Origin: RYN-431 sp036388295
Lineage (GTDB): Bacteria; Planctomycetota; Phycisphaerae; Tepidisphaerales; Tepidisphaeraceae
DNA length: 34,048 bases
Assembly: GCA_036388295.1 (NCBI GenBank)
Contig: DASVSC010000200.1
Coordinates: 1 to 34,048 of the forward strand
Reading direction: 5' to 3'
The notes under the pieces were generated by a model that did no database searches, was not told the origin of the DNA, and saw only the letters and a list, made by a program, of their open reading frames with translations. A program made the position numbers and the translations under genes. Below, in pieces: positions 25,425 through 31,908 of the stretch (positions within the stretch are counted from its first letter, which is position 1; the number at the start of each line of letters is the position of its first letter).

Positions 25425-25904
25425 CTAAATCGAAAGGCGTGGCACTTTCGTCACGCGACGGGCGCGGAAAAAGTCGCGCAGCAACGTCGCACACTCATCG
25501 GCCAGCACACCCGCCGTGACTTCGACGCGGTGATTCAGCCGCGGGTCTTCGCATAGCGTGTAGAGCGTACGCACGGCCCCCGCCTTCGGGTCATCGCAGC
25601 CGTAGACGAGCCTTGGCACGCGCGCATTGACGATCGCCCCCGCGCACATCGGACAAGGTTCCAGCGTGACAGCCAGCGTGCAATCAAGGACGCGCCAATG
25701 GCCCAGCGTCGTGGCCGCCTCGCGCAGCGCGACGATTTCCGCGTGGGCCGTAGGATCAGGGCAATTTTCGCGGGTGTTATGCCCGCGCCCGATGATCCGG
25801 CGGCTGGGTTCGTGCCAGATCACGCAGCCGATGGGCACTTCGCCGGCGCTGCCGGCGAGGCGGGCTTCCGCCAGTGCGAGGAACATCAGTTCGTCGGGCG
25901 TCAT
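25425..25904 (-). CDS. tadA: tRNA-specific adenosine deaminase
   Basis: A 159-residue zinc deaminase that converts A34 to inosine in tRNA-Arg(ACG). The active-site motifs are TAHAEIVALREA near residue 53 (HAE, with the proton-shuttling glutamate) and EPCPMCAGAIVNARV near residue 84 (PCxxC zinc ligands). GEVPIGCVIWHE and YGCDDPKAGAV match TadA rather than cytidine deaminases. ATG 25904 begins the conserved MTPDELMFLALAEA helix; a longer start upstream is open but has no resemblance to TadA, and the Shine-Dalgarno at 25904 is weak. An overlapping small membrane ORF in another frame ends inside its 5' part. Confidence 0.94.
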   Translation of the reverse strand: MTPDELMFLALAEARLAGSAGEVPIGCVIWHEPSRRIIGRGHNTRENCPDPTAHAEIVALREAATTLGHWRVLDCTLAVTLEPCPMCAGAIVNARVPRLVYGCDDPKAGAVRTLYTLCEDPRLNHRVEVTAGVLADECATLLRDFFRARRVTKVPRLSI

Positions 25905-26133
25905 GTGCGGGACTGAAGCGGCCGAACAGTCTTGCGGGGTAATATTGTCCGGATCGGATGCCCGCAACGAGCTGGCGAACGGGCACGAAGCACACGCCAA
26001 TCACCAACAAAAGCAACAGAGCGAACTGTACCGACGACAGGCTACGGGAAGCAAAATCGGCGAGAAGTTCGATCAACAATTCGATCGCCAGCACCGACAC
26101 GACAAGGAACAAGGTCCGCCGAAAGTTGCTCAT
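25777..26133 (-). CDS. Putative small membrane protein overlapping tadA
   Basis: From ATG 26133 the first 65 residues look protein-like: MSNFRRTLFLVVSVLAIELLIELLADF, then SVQFALLLLLVIGVCFVPVRQLVAG, two hydrophobic spans. After about residue 75 the frame runs into the 5' part of tadA out of register and becomes arginine-rich shadow sequence. Either the protein really overlaps tadA by 128 bp, or its natural stop has been lost by a frameshift near 25905-25930. It lies 28 bp after the nfu-type gene on the same strand. No family recognised. I trust the membrane part more than the tail. Confidence 0.4.
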   Translation of the reverse strand: MSNFRRTLFLVVSVLAIELLIELLADFASRSLSSVQFALLLLLVIGVCFVPVRQLVAGIRSGQYYPARLFGRFSPAHDARRTDVPRTGGSPPRRQRRRSAHRLRDLARTQPPDHRARA

Positions 26134-26161
26134 CGCCGGTTCCCACTACGGTTGAACACCG

Positions 26162-26410
26162 CTAGTCGACCGCGATGACTTTTTGCACGCCGGGCACTTT
26201 GTCTTTGATCGCCCGTTCGATGCCATGGTGGAGCGTCATGGTGCTGCTCGGGCAGCCGTGGCAGGCGCCGTGGAAGCGGATTTTCACCACATCGGCAACG
26301 ACGTCGACCAATTCGATGTCGCCGCCGTCCGCCTGGACGGCCGGACGGATGCGCTCCAGGATCGCCCGCACTTGGTCGTTCGTGGATGAAGTGGTGTCGG
26401 CCGTCGTCAT
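26162..26410 (-). CDS. NifU C-terminal-domain (Nfu-type) iron-sulfur carrier
   Basis: An 82-residue protein that is just the Nfu domain: VRAILERIRPAVQADGGDIELVDV, then VKIRFHGACHGCPSSTMTLHHGIERAI, with the CxxC (CHGC) that binds a 4Fe-4S cluster between two subunits. It is a scaffold or carrier passing clusters to target enzymes. ATG 26410 gives a normal short N-terminus; the frame is open to 26446 but that extension has no conserved residues. No isc or suf genes are in the window, so it works with assembly machinery encoded elsewhere. Several iron-sulfur delivery proteins of this size exist, hence no gene symbol. Confidence 0.9.
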   Translation of the reverse strand: MTTADTTSSTNDQVRAILERIRPAVQADGGDIELVDVVADVVKIRFHGACHGCPSSTMTLHHGIERAIKDKVPGVQKVIAVD

Positions 26411-26477
26411 TTGAACCAGTATAGGGCCCCCTTCGTTCATGAACAATTTAATACCGAACCGCGTCCTAATTGATACG

Positions 26478-26888
26478 CTATCGCTGATAGCGAATATTCA
26501 GCTGGAAGTTCGCCGCCTGGTTGCTGGTGCTGGCGAATTGGATCGTGCCGGGTGAGCCGGCCTCAAGCGTTACGCCGGTCCAGCCCATCGGCCCTTCAAT
26601 GAGCCGGCCGGTGCCGTCGAAGAAGCTGTAGCGGTATTCCAGGTAAAGCGTGTGCTGGATCGCCGACCGCAGCGGCACGGTGACGTGCAGCAGGCCGAAC
26701 GGGTCGCGGGTGACGCGCTCGGGGCCGAAGGCGGTGTCGTGGCGTAGCTGCTCTTTTTGTTCCTGGCTGAGGACGATGCCGAAATGGTCGTCTGTGTCGG
26801 CCCGGCCGCGGGCGGTGGAGACCTGTTTGTCCTGACAGCCGGCGGCTAATAACAGGCCGGCGAGGATGAGCGTGCGGTGCGTGTTCAT
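26478..26888 (-). CDS. YcfL-like (DUF1425) lipoprotein
   Basis: A 136-residue protein with a lipoprotein signal, THRTLILAGLLLAAGC, lipobox LAAGC. The mature domain (FGLLHVTVPLRSAIQHTLYLEYRYSFFDGTGRLIE, then GTIQFASTSNQAANFQLNIRY) has the beta-sandwich wording of DUF1425/YcfL proteins. ATG 26888 is used because it directly precedes the signal and has GGAG about 10 nt upstream. It lies 15 bp after the LpoB-like gene on the same strand. In E. coli ycfL sits next to lpoB, so the same pair seems to be present here. Function of YcfL is unknown. Confidence 0.72.
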   Translation of the reverse strand: MNTHRTLILAGLLLAAGCQDKQVSTARGRADTDDHFGIVLSQEQKEQLRHDTAFGPERVTRDPFGLLHVTVPLRSAIQHTLYLEYRYSFFDGTGRLIEGPMGWTGVTLEAGSPGTIQFASTSNQAANFQLNIRYQR

Positions 26889-26903
26889 TCGGTCTGACTC
26901 CAC

Positions 26904-27908
26904 TTACGGATTCGGTTGCGTGGCCGGCGGTTGCAGGGGGCCAGACGTCGACGCCTCGCCCGGTCCTTGGCCTTGTCTTTGTGTATCGGCCGGCGGACGG
27001 GGGGCACTCCACGTCTGCGTCATGTCGTTCATCAGCTTGCGCGCCAGAAACCGCGTGTACTCATTTAACACCGGTTTATCGAGCGGCGGCGGCACGTCGA
27101 TCACCGCCCGCGCCAGCGATTCGCCGCCCCGCGTGTTCATCGCCTCGGCGATCAGCCGGATCGACAGCCCCTGCGGCGTCTGCTTCGTGGGCCTGGCCTG
27201 CACCTGAATCAGCACGTCGGCCTGATTATTCGTCGAAAGATCAGTGAGCGCCTCGCGGCCGCCCTGCTCCAGCCGCCGGGCCTGGCCTTCCGTCAGCCGG
27301 GGCGAGACGAGCGCCACGCGGCCGCCCGCGGCCATCCAGTCGCTCAGGACGCTTTCGATCGCGTCGTAGTCGATCCGCCGGGCCGAGGCTTCGTCGTATT
27401 CGCCGGGGGCGAGGTAGTGTTCGGTGCGGTCGCGCAGCTCGGCCGGGCCGGTGGTTTCGAAGCGGTCGGACGGCTGGGCAATGGTGCGGCCCCAGGCGTC
27501 GATGACGGCCCCGCTGCTTTCGGCCTTGACGGCCCCCGTCGCCTCACGCGTGCGTTGCACGCCGCTGACCGGGCCGCCGGGGTTCGTTTGAACGATCTGT
27601 CCGCCGAGCGTGCGGTTGACGAACAGCATCATTCGCGGCCGGCCGACTCGTTCGTACGTGGCCACGAACGCCCCCTGCTCCGGCGGCTGTTGCGACAGCA
27701 GCGGCTCGTCGGCGTACGGCGGGCGGTTGGCCAGCGTCGGGTCCGTCGGCGGCAGCGGCTTGGTGGGCGAGTCGGTCGTGACCGTGTACGTCCCCACCGG
27801 CGGAATGGCCGCCCGCGGGGGTGGCGGCGTGTTGTCGCTGCCGCACCCGTTCGCGACGACGGCCGTCACCGCCGCTATCAGAATTCGTCCCGCACCGGTC
27901 TTGCTCAC
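26904..27908 (-). CDS. LpoB-like lipoprotein (putative penicillin-binding-protein activator)
   Basis: A 334-residue protein. GTG 27908, with a strong AAGGAG 6 nt upstream, begins a lipoprotein signal (GRILIAAVTAVVANGC) with a loose lipobox. A proline-rich linker of about 50 residues follows, then a domain containing RPRMMLFVNRTLGG, RRIDYDAIESVLSDWMAAGGRVALVSPRL and QADVLIQVQARPTKQTPQG, and a low-complexity tail. In E. coli LpoB an unstructured linker carries a similar domain through the peptidoglycan to activate PBP1b. The match is weak for me as a sequence, but the linker, the lipobox and the adjacent YcfL-like gene support it. It could instead be a CsgG-related outer-membrane lipoprotein. 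Confidence 0.55.
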   Translation of the reverse strand: MSKTGAGRILIAAVTAVVANGCGSDNTPPPPRAAIPPVGTYTVTTDSPTKPLPPTDPTLANRPPYADEPLLSQQPPEQGAFVATYERVGRPRMMLFVNRTLGGQIVQTNPGGPVSGVQRTREATGAVKAESSGAVIDAWGRTIAQPSDRFETTGPAELRDRTEHYLAPGEYDEASARRIDYDAIESVLSDWMAAGGRVALVSPRLTEGQARRLEQGGREALTDLSTNNQADVLIQVQARPTKQTPQGLSIRLIAEAMNTRGGESLARAVIDVPPPLDKPVLNEYTRFLARKLMNDMTQTWSAPRPPADTQRQGQGPGEASTSGPLQPPATQPNP

Positions 27909-28032
27909 GCCTGCTCCTTGGTCGCCTCGTCAGACACATCGTAGCGCCGGACGATTGTCGCGCCGGCCTGAAATGTTGTCGACCAGACGCCTTGGGCTGT
28001 CGAGAACGGGTTGGTCCGCATAAGCTGTGGTC

Positions 28033-28608
28033 ATGAGCTACGGCCAACCGCCCGCCGTCCCGACCCCGCCGATCAACAAGAACCTGCCGCGCATTCTGGT
28101 GTGCGACGACGACCAGATTTTCCGCAAGCGCTTGGTCCGCGCCTTCCAAAGCCGCGGCTACGAGACGATCGACGCCCCCACGCCCGCCGACGCCATCGAA
28201 CTCACGAAGCGCTTCAAGCCGGCCCGCGCGGTGCTCGATTTGAAGATGCCCGGCAAGTCCGGCGTCGAACTGATCGACGACCTGACGGCCATCGACTCCG
28301 ACATCGACATCGTCATCCTCACCGGCTTCGGCAGCATCGCGACGGCCGTCGACGCGGTGCACCGCGGGGCCCTTGATTACCTGACCAAACCCGCCGACGC
28401 CGACCAGATCCTGGCCGCCTTCGAACGCGACGGCGAACTGCCGCCCCAAGTGCCCGACAACCAGCCGACCCTGGCCCGCGTGGAATGGGAACACATCCAG
28501 CGTGTCCTGGCCGACTGCAACAACAACATCAGCCAAGCCGCCCGGAAGCTGGGCATTCACCGCCGCAGTCTGCAACGCAAGCTGGCGAAGATGCCGCCGT
28601 TCGAGTGA
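28033..28608 (+). CDS. ActR/RegA/PrrA-type response regulator
   Basis: A 191-residue two-domain regulator. The receiver has ILVCDDDQ (acidic pocket), AVLDLKMPGKSG with the phosphorylated aspartate near residue 69, ILTGFGSIATAV and LTKPAD. A short linker leads to a FIS-type helix-turn-helix, WEHIQRVLADCNNNISQAARKLGIHRRSLQRKLAK. No AAA+ sigma-54 domain lies between, which is the ActR/RegA/PrrA layout linked to redox control in proteobacteria. No histidine kinase is nearby, so it is an orphan. ATG 28033 is used; GTG 28027 is equally possible. Divergent from the LpoB-like gene, with 124 bp between. Confidence 0.88.
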   Translation: MSYGQPPAVPTPPINKNLPRILVCDDDQIFRKRLVRAFQSRGYETIDAPTPADAIELTKRFKPARAVLDLKMPGKSGVELIDDLTAIDSDIDIVILTGFGSIATAVDAVHRGALDYLTKPADADQILAAFERDGELPPQVPDNQPTLARVEWEHIQRVLADCNNNISQAARKLGIHRRSLQRKLAKMPPFE

Positions 28609-28626
28609 GCCGTGAGTAACGTTTTT

Positions 28627-28674
28627 GTAGGGTGGGCACTGCCCACCATCCCGGGACGAAGGACAGTGCCCACT
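28627..28674. repeat. REP-like element with degenerate inverted partner
   Basis: 28627-28647 reads GTAGGGTGGGCA-C-TGCCC..., a full hairpin with GTAG flank. A partial inverted copy (AGTGCCCACTT) lies at 28664-28674. It follows the response regulator stop by 18 bp and may act as its terminator. Confidence 0.8.
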
Positions 28675-28685
28675 TTATGAAACCG

Positions 28686-28904
28686 CTACGCGCGGTCCCC
28701 GGTTGGCCGCGAGAACCGACGTCCCAGTTTCCAGAAGCTCACTGTGGCGACCGACGAAGCGAGAAACGTAAGCACGTAACGCTCACGTGGGATCGGGTGA
28801 TAACGCCCGTCATGATAGTCCACGCTCCGGACGCTCATGCCCATGTGGTAGAACGCTATGCAGAAGCAGATGACGGACAGGAGAAAGAGGATTGCCGGCT
28901 TCAT
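28686..28904 (-). CDS. Small two-span membrane protein
   Basis: A 72-residue ORF from ATG 28904. It has a hydrophobic N-terminus (AILFLLSVICFCIAFYHMGM), a polar loop with HDGRYHPIPRERY, a second span (VLTFLASSVATVSFW) and a basic tail. No family recognised and the Shine-Dalgarno is weak. Its composition is that of a real membrane protein, and REP-like elements bracket it at 28627 and 28936. Same strand as the EF-Tu domain 3 gene upstream. Confidence 0.5.
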   Translation of the reverse strand: MKPAILFLLSVICFCIAFYHMGMSVRSVDYHDGRYHPIPRERYVLTFLASSVATVSFWKLGRRFSRPTGDRA

Positions 28905-28935
28905 AGTCGGTTTCGCCTGTGCGGCATAATAGCTT

Positions 28936-28962
28936 CGTAGGATGGGCAGTGCCCACCCTACG
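28936..28962. repeat. REP-like palindrome with GTAG at both ends
   Basis: A near-perfect palindrome, CGTAGGATGGGCA-G-TGCCCACC..., with one mismatch in the stem. The stop codon of the EF-Tu domain 3 gene (28958-28960) lies inside its right half, so the element supplies the end of that gene. Confidence 0.82.
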
Positions 28963-29362
28963 GAACCAGTTCGAACAATCCCGTCACACGAGTTACGGTG
29001 CCTTCAGCGACTCGCCTGCTGCCCTCATGGCAGAAGAACCTTACTCCCGGGGTGATTCGGCTACGATGGACGGCTTCGCGCATTTCATCAACTATCACGT
29101 ACATCCGCGCAGTGAGCCGTGTGTTGACTGGCAGCGGCAAGTCGTCCACGCGCGAGCATCCTTCTGTGTCAAGGAAGTCCGGCCAGATCATGTAGAGCGT
29201 AGCGGACGGATCGTCCGCGTAAGCGAAGTCCCACCGGATGCCGTTGGTTACTGAAGTATTGCGACCACCTTCTGCTTTGCTGAAGATGCGGATAGAAGCC
29301 TCAAAGTCTTCATTTCGATCCGAATGTCGGGAAATCATCCGCCCCACCACATAGACGTTCAA
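28958..29362 (-). CDS. Stand-alone EF-Tu domain 3-like protein
   Basis: Up to 134 residues. FEASIRIFSKAEGGRNTSVTNG matches the start of EF-Tu domain 3 (E. coli form FEsEVYiLSKdEGGRHTPffkG). PVNTRLTARMYVIVDEMREAV and ITPGVRFFCHEGSRRVAEGTVTRV match its end (GLRFAIREGGRTVGAGVVaKV). There is no GTPase domain and no domain 2. In EF-Tu, domain 3 contacts the tRNA T stem and EF-Ts. The longest start, TTG 29362, overlaps the sigma-factor stop as TTGA; GTG 29350 and ATG 29338 are alternatives. The TAG lies in a REP-like palindrome. Similar orphan domains occur in other bacteria without known function. It could bind tRNA, EF-Ts or an EF-Tu-directed effector; this is speculation. Confidence 0.75.
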   Translation of the reverse strand: MNVYVVGRMISRHSDRNEDFEASIRIFSKAEGGRNTSVTNGIRWDFAYADDPSATLYMIWPDFLDTEGCSRVDDLPLPVNTRLTARMYVIVDEMREAVHRSRITPGVRFFCHEGSRRVAEGTVTRVTGLFELVP

Positions 29363-30990
29363 CCACTCAAGCCGCCATTTTGGCGAAGCTTACTGATAGC
29401 TGTTCGGCCGACGTGCCGCGACTCACCGCAGGCGACTGAGTGTAATGGCGTGTCGTCGAATTTACGCAGGCCGAACTCCATACACACGGCTGTACGTTCG
29501 ACTTCCGTCAGCGGTGACAGCAGGCGTTCGACTTGGTCGGCTAGATCGACACCGTCGATCCCGCCGCGGCCGCCGTCCGCCGCATGAGCGGCGACCATTC
29601 CCAAACCGAAAACCACCGGTCCCGCCTTCGTCTGCCGGCCGACCGTGCGGGCGAAGCCTTTCATCAAAGCCAGCGTGGCGTACGTGCTGAACTTGTTCCC
29701 GCGGCGGGTGTCGAAGCTTTCCACGGCCCGCATCAGCGTCAGGCTGCCCTCGCTGACCAGTTCCGGCAGCGTAATGTCGGGGCGCACGTGCTTTTTCGCG
29801 ACGGCGACCACCAGCCGCAGGTTCGCGCGGACGATTTGGTTGCGGACACCCGTCGCCGCGGCGAGCAGGCGGTCGATCTGCGTCAGGTCGCGGCGGCGGA
29901 CCTTGGCCGGGTCAAGGCGGTGGCGCGCCTGGGCGGCCTGGAACTTGCGGAAGTTGTACTGCAGGAAAAGCGCCCGCTCCTGCGTCGGCGTAAGCACCCG
30001 GTGGGCACAGACGGCCGCCAGTCCGGACGGCAGGCCCCGGAACTGCCGGTCGGCGGAGGCGGCCGACGGCGCTTCCGCTTCGATCGGCTGCTGGGCCAGC
30101 AGCGCGGACAGAATCGCCTCGGCGTCGGGCTGGTGATAGAGCGGGTCGTCCAGGAACTTGGTCCGCCGGCCGAGGGCGCGGGCGATGCGCTCGGCGAGCA
30201 GAATCCGCGAGGCGGTCGACCGGGGTAAGCTCGCTTCAGAGGCGCATCGCGCGAGCGGCAAGCCGTCGGCGTGGAGACGGACGACAGTGGCGACTGCCGC
30301 CGCGGAAGCCGTCGGTGGTCGGCCGACGATCAGGGCGGCCTCCGGGTGTTCGGCGTCGTGCTTGCGCAGTTCGGACTCGATCGCTAACGCCGAGCGACCC
30401 AAGATACGGCCGATGCGGGCGGCGATTTCATCCACCGGCCGGCGTGGGTTCGTCGTCAGCCGGCGCGTGTGCCTGCGAATCGTTTCCCATTCGCCGTCGA
30501 CAATGCGGCTGCAATTGACGGTCGCCTGCAGGCTGTGGCGGTGGGCGGCGAAGAACTGTTCGACCACGCCCAAACGGAACCCAACGCGCCGTTTGCCGTC
30601 CGGGAACACGAACCGGCGGGCGGCCAAGCCGCGACGCCGCCAGCGCTGGATCGTTTTGCTGGTGACGTTGAACTGGGCGACAAGGTCGTCGATCTGCAAC
30701 ACCGGCTCGGCCCGTTCGGCCGTGTGGTCGTCGAGTGTTTCGGACACGCTCTCGATCAGAAGGCCGAGGTCGTGCTGCAAGGCCAGGCCGGTGGCGAGGT
30801 CGGTCGGCGGCGTCTCGGGGCGGTAATCGGTGATGCGGTAGACGACATAAGCCGGCGGGTACGCCTTGGCCGGGTCCACGCTCAGCAGCAAGGTTTCGGC
30901 CGCCTGCAACTGCTTCTCACGCACGCCGGCCGGCGCGAACGCCATCTGCCGGGCGAGAGAGGCGATGAAGTCGAGGCGGAATCGTGGCAC
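29359..30990 (-). CDS. Planctomycete-type sigma-70-like factor with internal HTH domain
   Basis: A 543-residue protein from GTG 30990. Residues 1-60 carry PPAYVVYRITDYRPE, a block I associate with planctomycete sigma factors. Residues about 100-155 form a MerR-like helix-turn-helix (LQIDDLVAQFNVTSKTIQRWRRRGL, then FPDGKRRVGF). Sigma region 2 is near 400-455: RANLRLVVAVAKKHV, LPELVSEGSLTLMRAVESFDTRRGNKFSTYAT. Region 2.3 reads LALMKGFAR where housekeeping sigma has WWIRQAI. Region 3 is absent or very short. Region 4 begins LLSPLTEVERTAVCMEFGLRKFDD but ends in HSVACGESRHVGRTAISKLRQ, without the usual RERVRQIE recognition helix. Promoter recognition is therefore probably unusual. The EF-Tu domain 3 gene follows with a TTGA overlap. 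Confidence 0.83.
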   Translation of the reverse strand: MPRFRLDFIASLARQMAFAPAGVREKQLQAAETLLLSVDPAKAYPPAYVVYRITDYRPETPPTDLATGLALQHDLGLLIESVSETLDDHTAERAEPVLQIDDLVAQFNVTSKTIQRWRRRGLAARRFVFPDGKRRVGFRLGVVEQFFAAHRHSLQATVNCSRIVDGEWETIRRHTRRLTTNPRRPVDEIAARIGRILGRSALAIESELRKHDAEHPEAALIVGRPPTASAAAVATVVRLHADGLPLARCASEASLPRSTASRILLAERIARALGRRTKFLDDPLYHQPDAEAILSALLAQQPIEAEAPSAASADRQFRGLPSGLAAVCAHRVLTPTQERALFLQYNFRKFQAAQARHRLDPAKVRRRDLTQIDRLLAAATGVRNQIVRANLRLVVAVAKKHVRPDITLPELVSEGSLTLMRAVESFDTRRGNKFSTYATLALMKGFARTVGRQTKAGPVVFGLGMVAAHAADGGRGGIDGVDLADQVERLLSPLTEVERTAVCMEFGLRKFDDTPLHSVACGESRHVGRTAISKLRQNGGLSG

Positions 30991-31115
30991 CGCTCTTATT
31001 ATCCGCTGCGGCGGAACGTCGCGTCAAGTATGAAGTTAGAGTTCATGTAGGGTGCATGCACTCGACGGCAAATGTCCCAGATCTCTGGGAAGATCACCGC
31101 GGCTTGAGTCGTAAC

Positions 31116-31157
31116 GTTTGGGTGGCAAGGCTTGTACGCAAGCCTTGCCACCCAAAC
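31116..31157. repeat. Perfect 19-bp hairpin with TACG loop
   Basis: Arms 31116-31134 and 31139-31157 are exact reverse complements (GTTTGGGTGGCAAGGCTTG and its complement) around the tetranucleotide TACG. It lies in the 285-bp gap between the sigma-factor start and rplQ stop, downstream of the rplQ terminator on the minus strand. A lone GTAGGGTGCATGCAC at 31047 may be a decayed REP-like copy. The rest of the gap holds no gene I can support. Confidence 0.88.
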
Positions 31158-31214
31158 CATCGCCCCCTTCAATGCCGCCTTACGCAAGGAGGTGGGAAAA
31201 GGGATCCGAAACGA

Positions 31215-31246
31215 CAGCGGCCGGCCCGTTGCCGGGCCGGCCGCTG
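31215..31246 (-). terminator. Terminator hairpin of the rpsM-rpsK-rpoA-rplQ run
   Basis: A perfect 14-bp GC-rich stem (arms 31215-31228 and 31233-31246) with a 4-nt loop, 29 nt after the rplQ stop. On the minus strand it is followed by a T-containing stretch (TCGTTTCGG). Good candidate for the end of the ribosomal protein operon. Confidence 0.82.
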
Positions 31247-31275
31247 GTTGCTTTATCTGGCATCGTGGAAAGCGG

Positions 31276-31854
31276 TTATGCTTCCGGCGTCGCTTCGGCC
31301 GCCGGCGTGGCCGGGGCGGCTTCGGTCGTTTCGCCCCTGAACTTCTTCAGGGCGGCGGTGGCGAACAGCTTCTTCTTTTCCGTCCGCTTCTTGCGAAGGC
31401 CGGCCGCACGGCGGATGGTGCCGGTCGGCTTCCGGGTCTCTTCGGGGATCAGTTCCAACTGGACGATGTCACCGGCGTCGCCGATGCGCCACGTGCCCAG
31501 CTTGACGATCCGCGTGTAACCGCCGGGACGGCCGACGTAACGCGGGGCGACTTCATCGAACAAACGCTGGACCACGGTCTTCTCGTGGCCCTTTTCGTTC
31601 AGAATGAAGTCCTGGTTCTCGTCGGTCACGCGGCGGTCCTGCAGCTGCGCGATCACCCGACGACGCGAGTTCAGGTCGCCCTTGCGGGCGAGCGTGATCA
31701 GCTTCTCGACGAAGGACACGAGTTCCTTCGCCTTCGGCAGCGTCGTCTTGATCTTGCCGTGTTCGAACAGCGACTGGGCCATATTGCGGCGAAGCGCGAT
31801 ACGGTGCTCGGTGTCGCGGCTCAGCTGACGACCACGGACTAAATGGCGGCTCAT
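31276..31854 (-). CDS. rplQ: 50S ribosomal protein L17 (bL17)
   Basis: A 192-residue L17. The core MSRHLVRGRQLSRDTEHRIALRRNMAQSLFEHGKIKTTLPKAKEL and the end GGYTRIVKLGTWRIGDAGDIVQLEL are canonical. Beyond about residue 140 there is an extra basic and then Ala/Glu/Pro-rich tail (ETTEAAPATPAAEATPEA) not found in short L17 proteins. It lines the polypeptide exit side of the large subunit. Follows rpoA after a 54-bp gap that contains a small hairpin (31875-31892), the normal gene order in bacteria, and ends the operon. Confidence 0.97.
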   Translation of the reverse strand: MSRHLVRGRQLSRDTEHRIALRRNMAQSLFEHGKIKTTLPKAKELVSFVEKLITLARKGDLNSRRRVIAQLQDRRVTDENQDFILNEKGHEKTVVQRLFDEVAPRYVGRPGGYTRIVKLGTWRIGDAGDIVQLELIPEETRKPTGTIRRAAGLRKKRTEKKKLFATAALKKFRGETTEAAPATPAAEATPEA

Positions 31855-31908
31855 GGCAAATTCCTATCTAACAAGATGCCGAGAGCGGCATCGCTGCGGC
31901 CGGGGTCG

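Noticed and set aside
28632..29254. Plus-strand ORFs at 28632-28940 and 28919-29254
   Set aside because: They run through REP-like palindromes and lie opposite better-supported minus-strand genes; no family resemblance.
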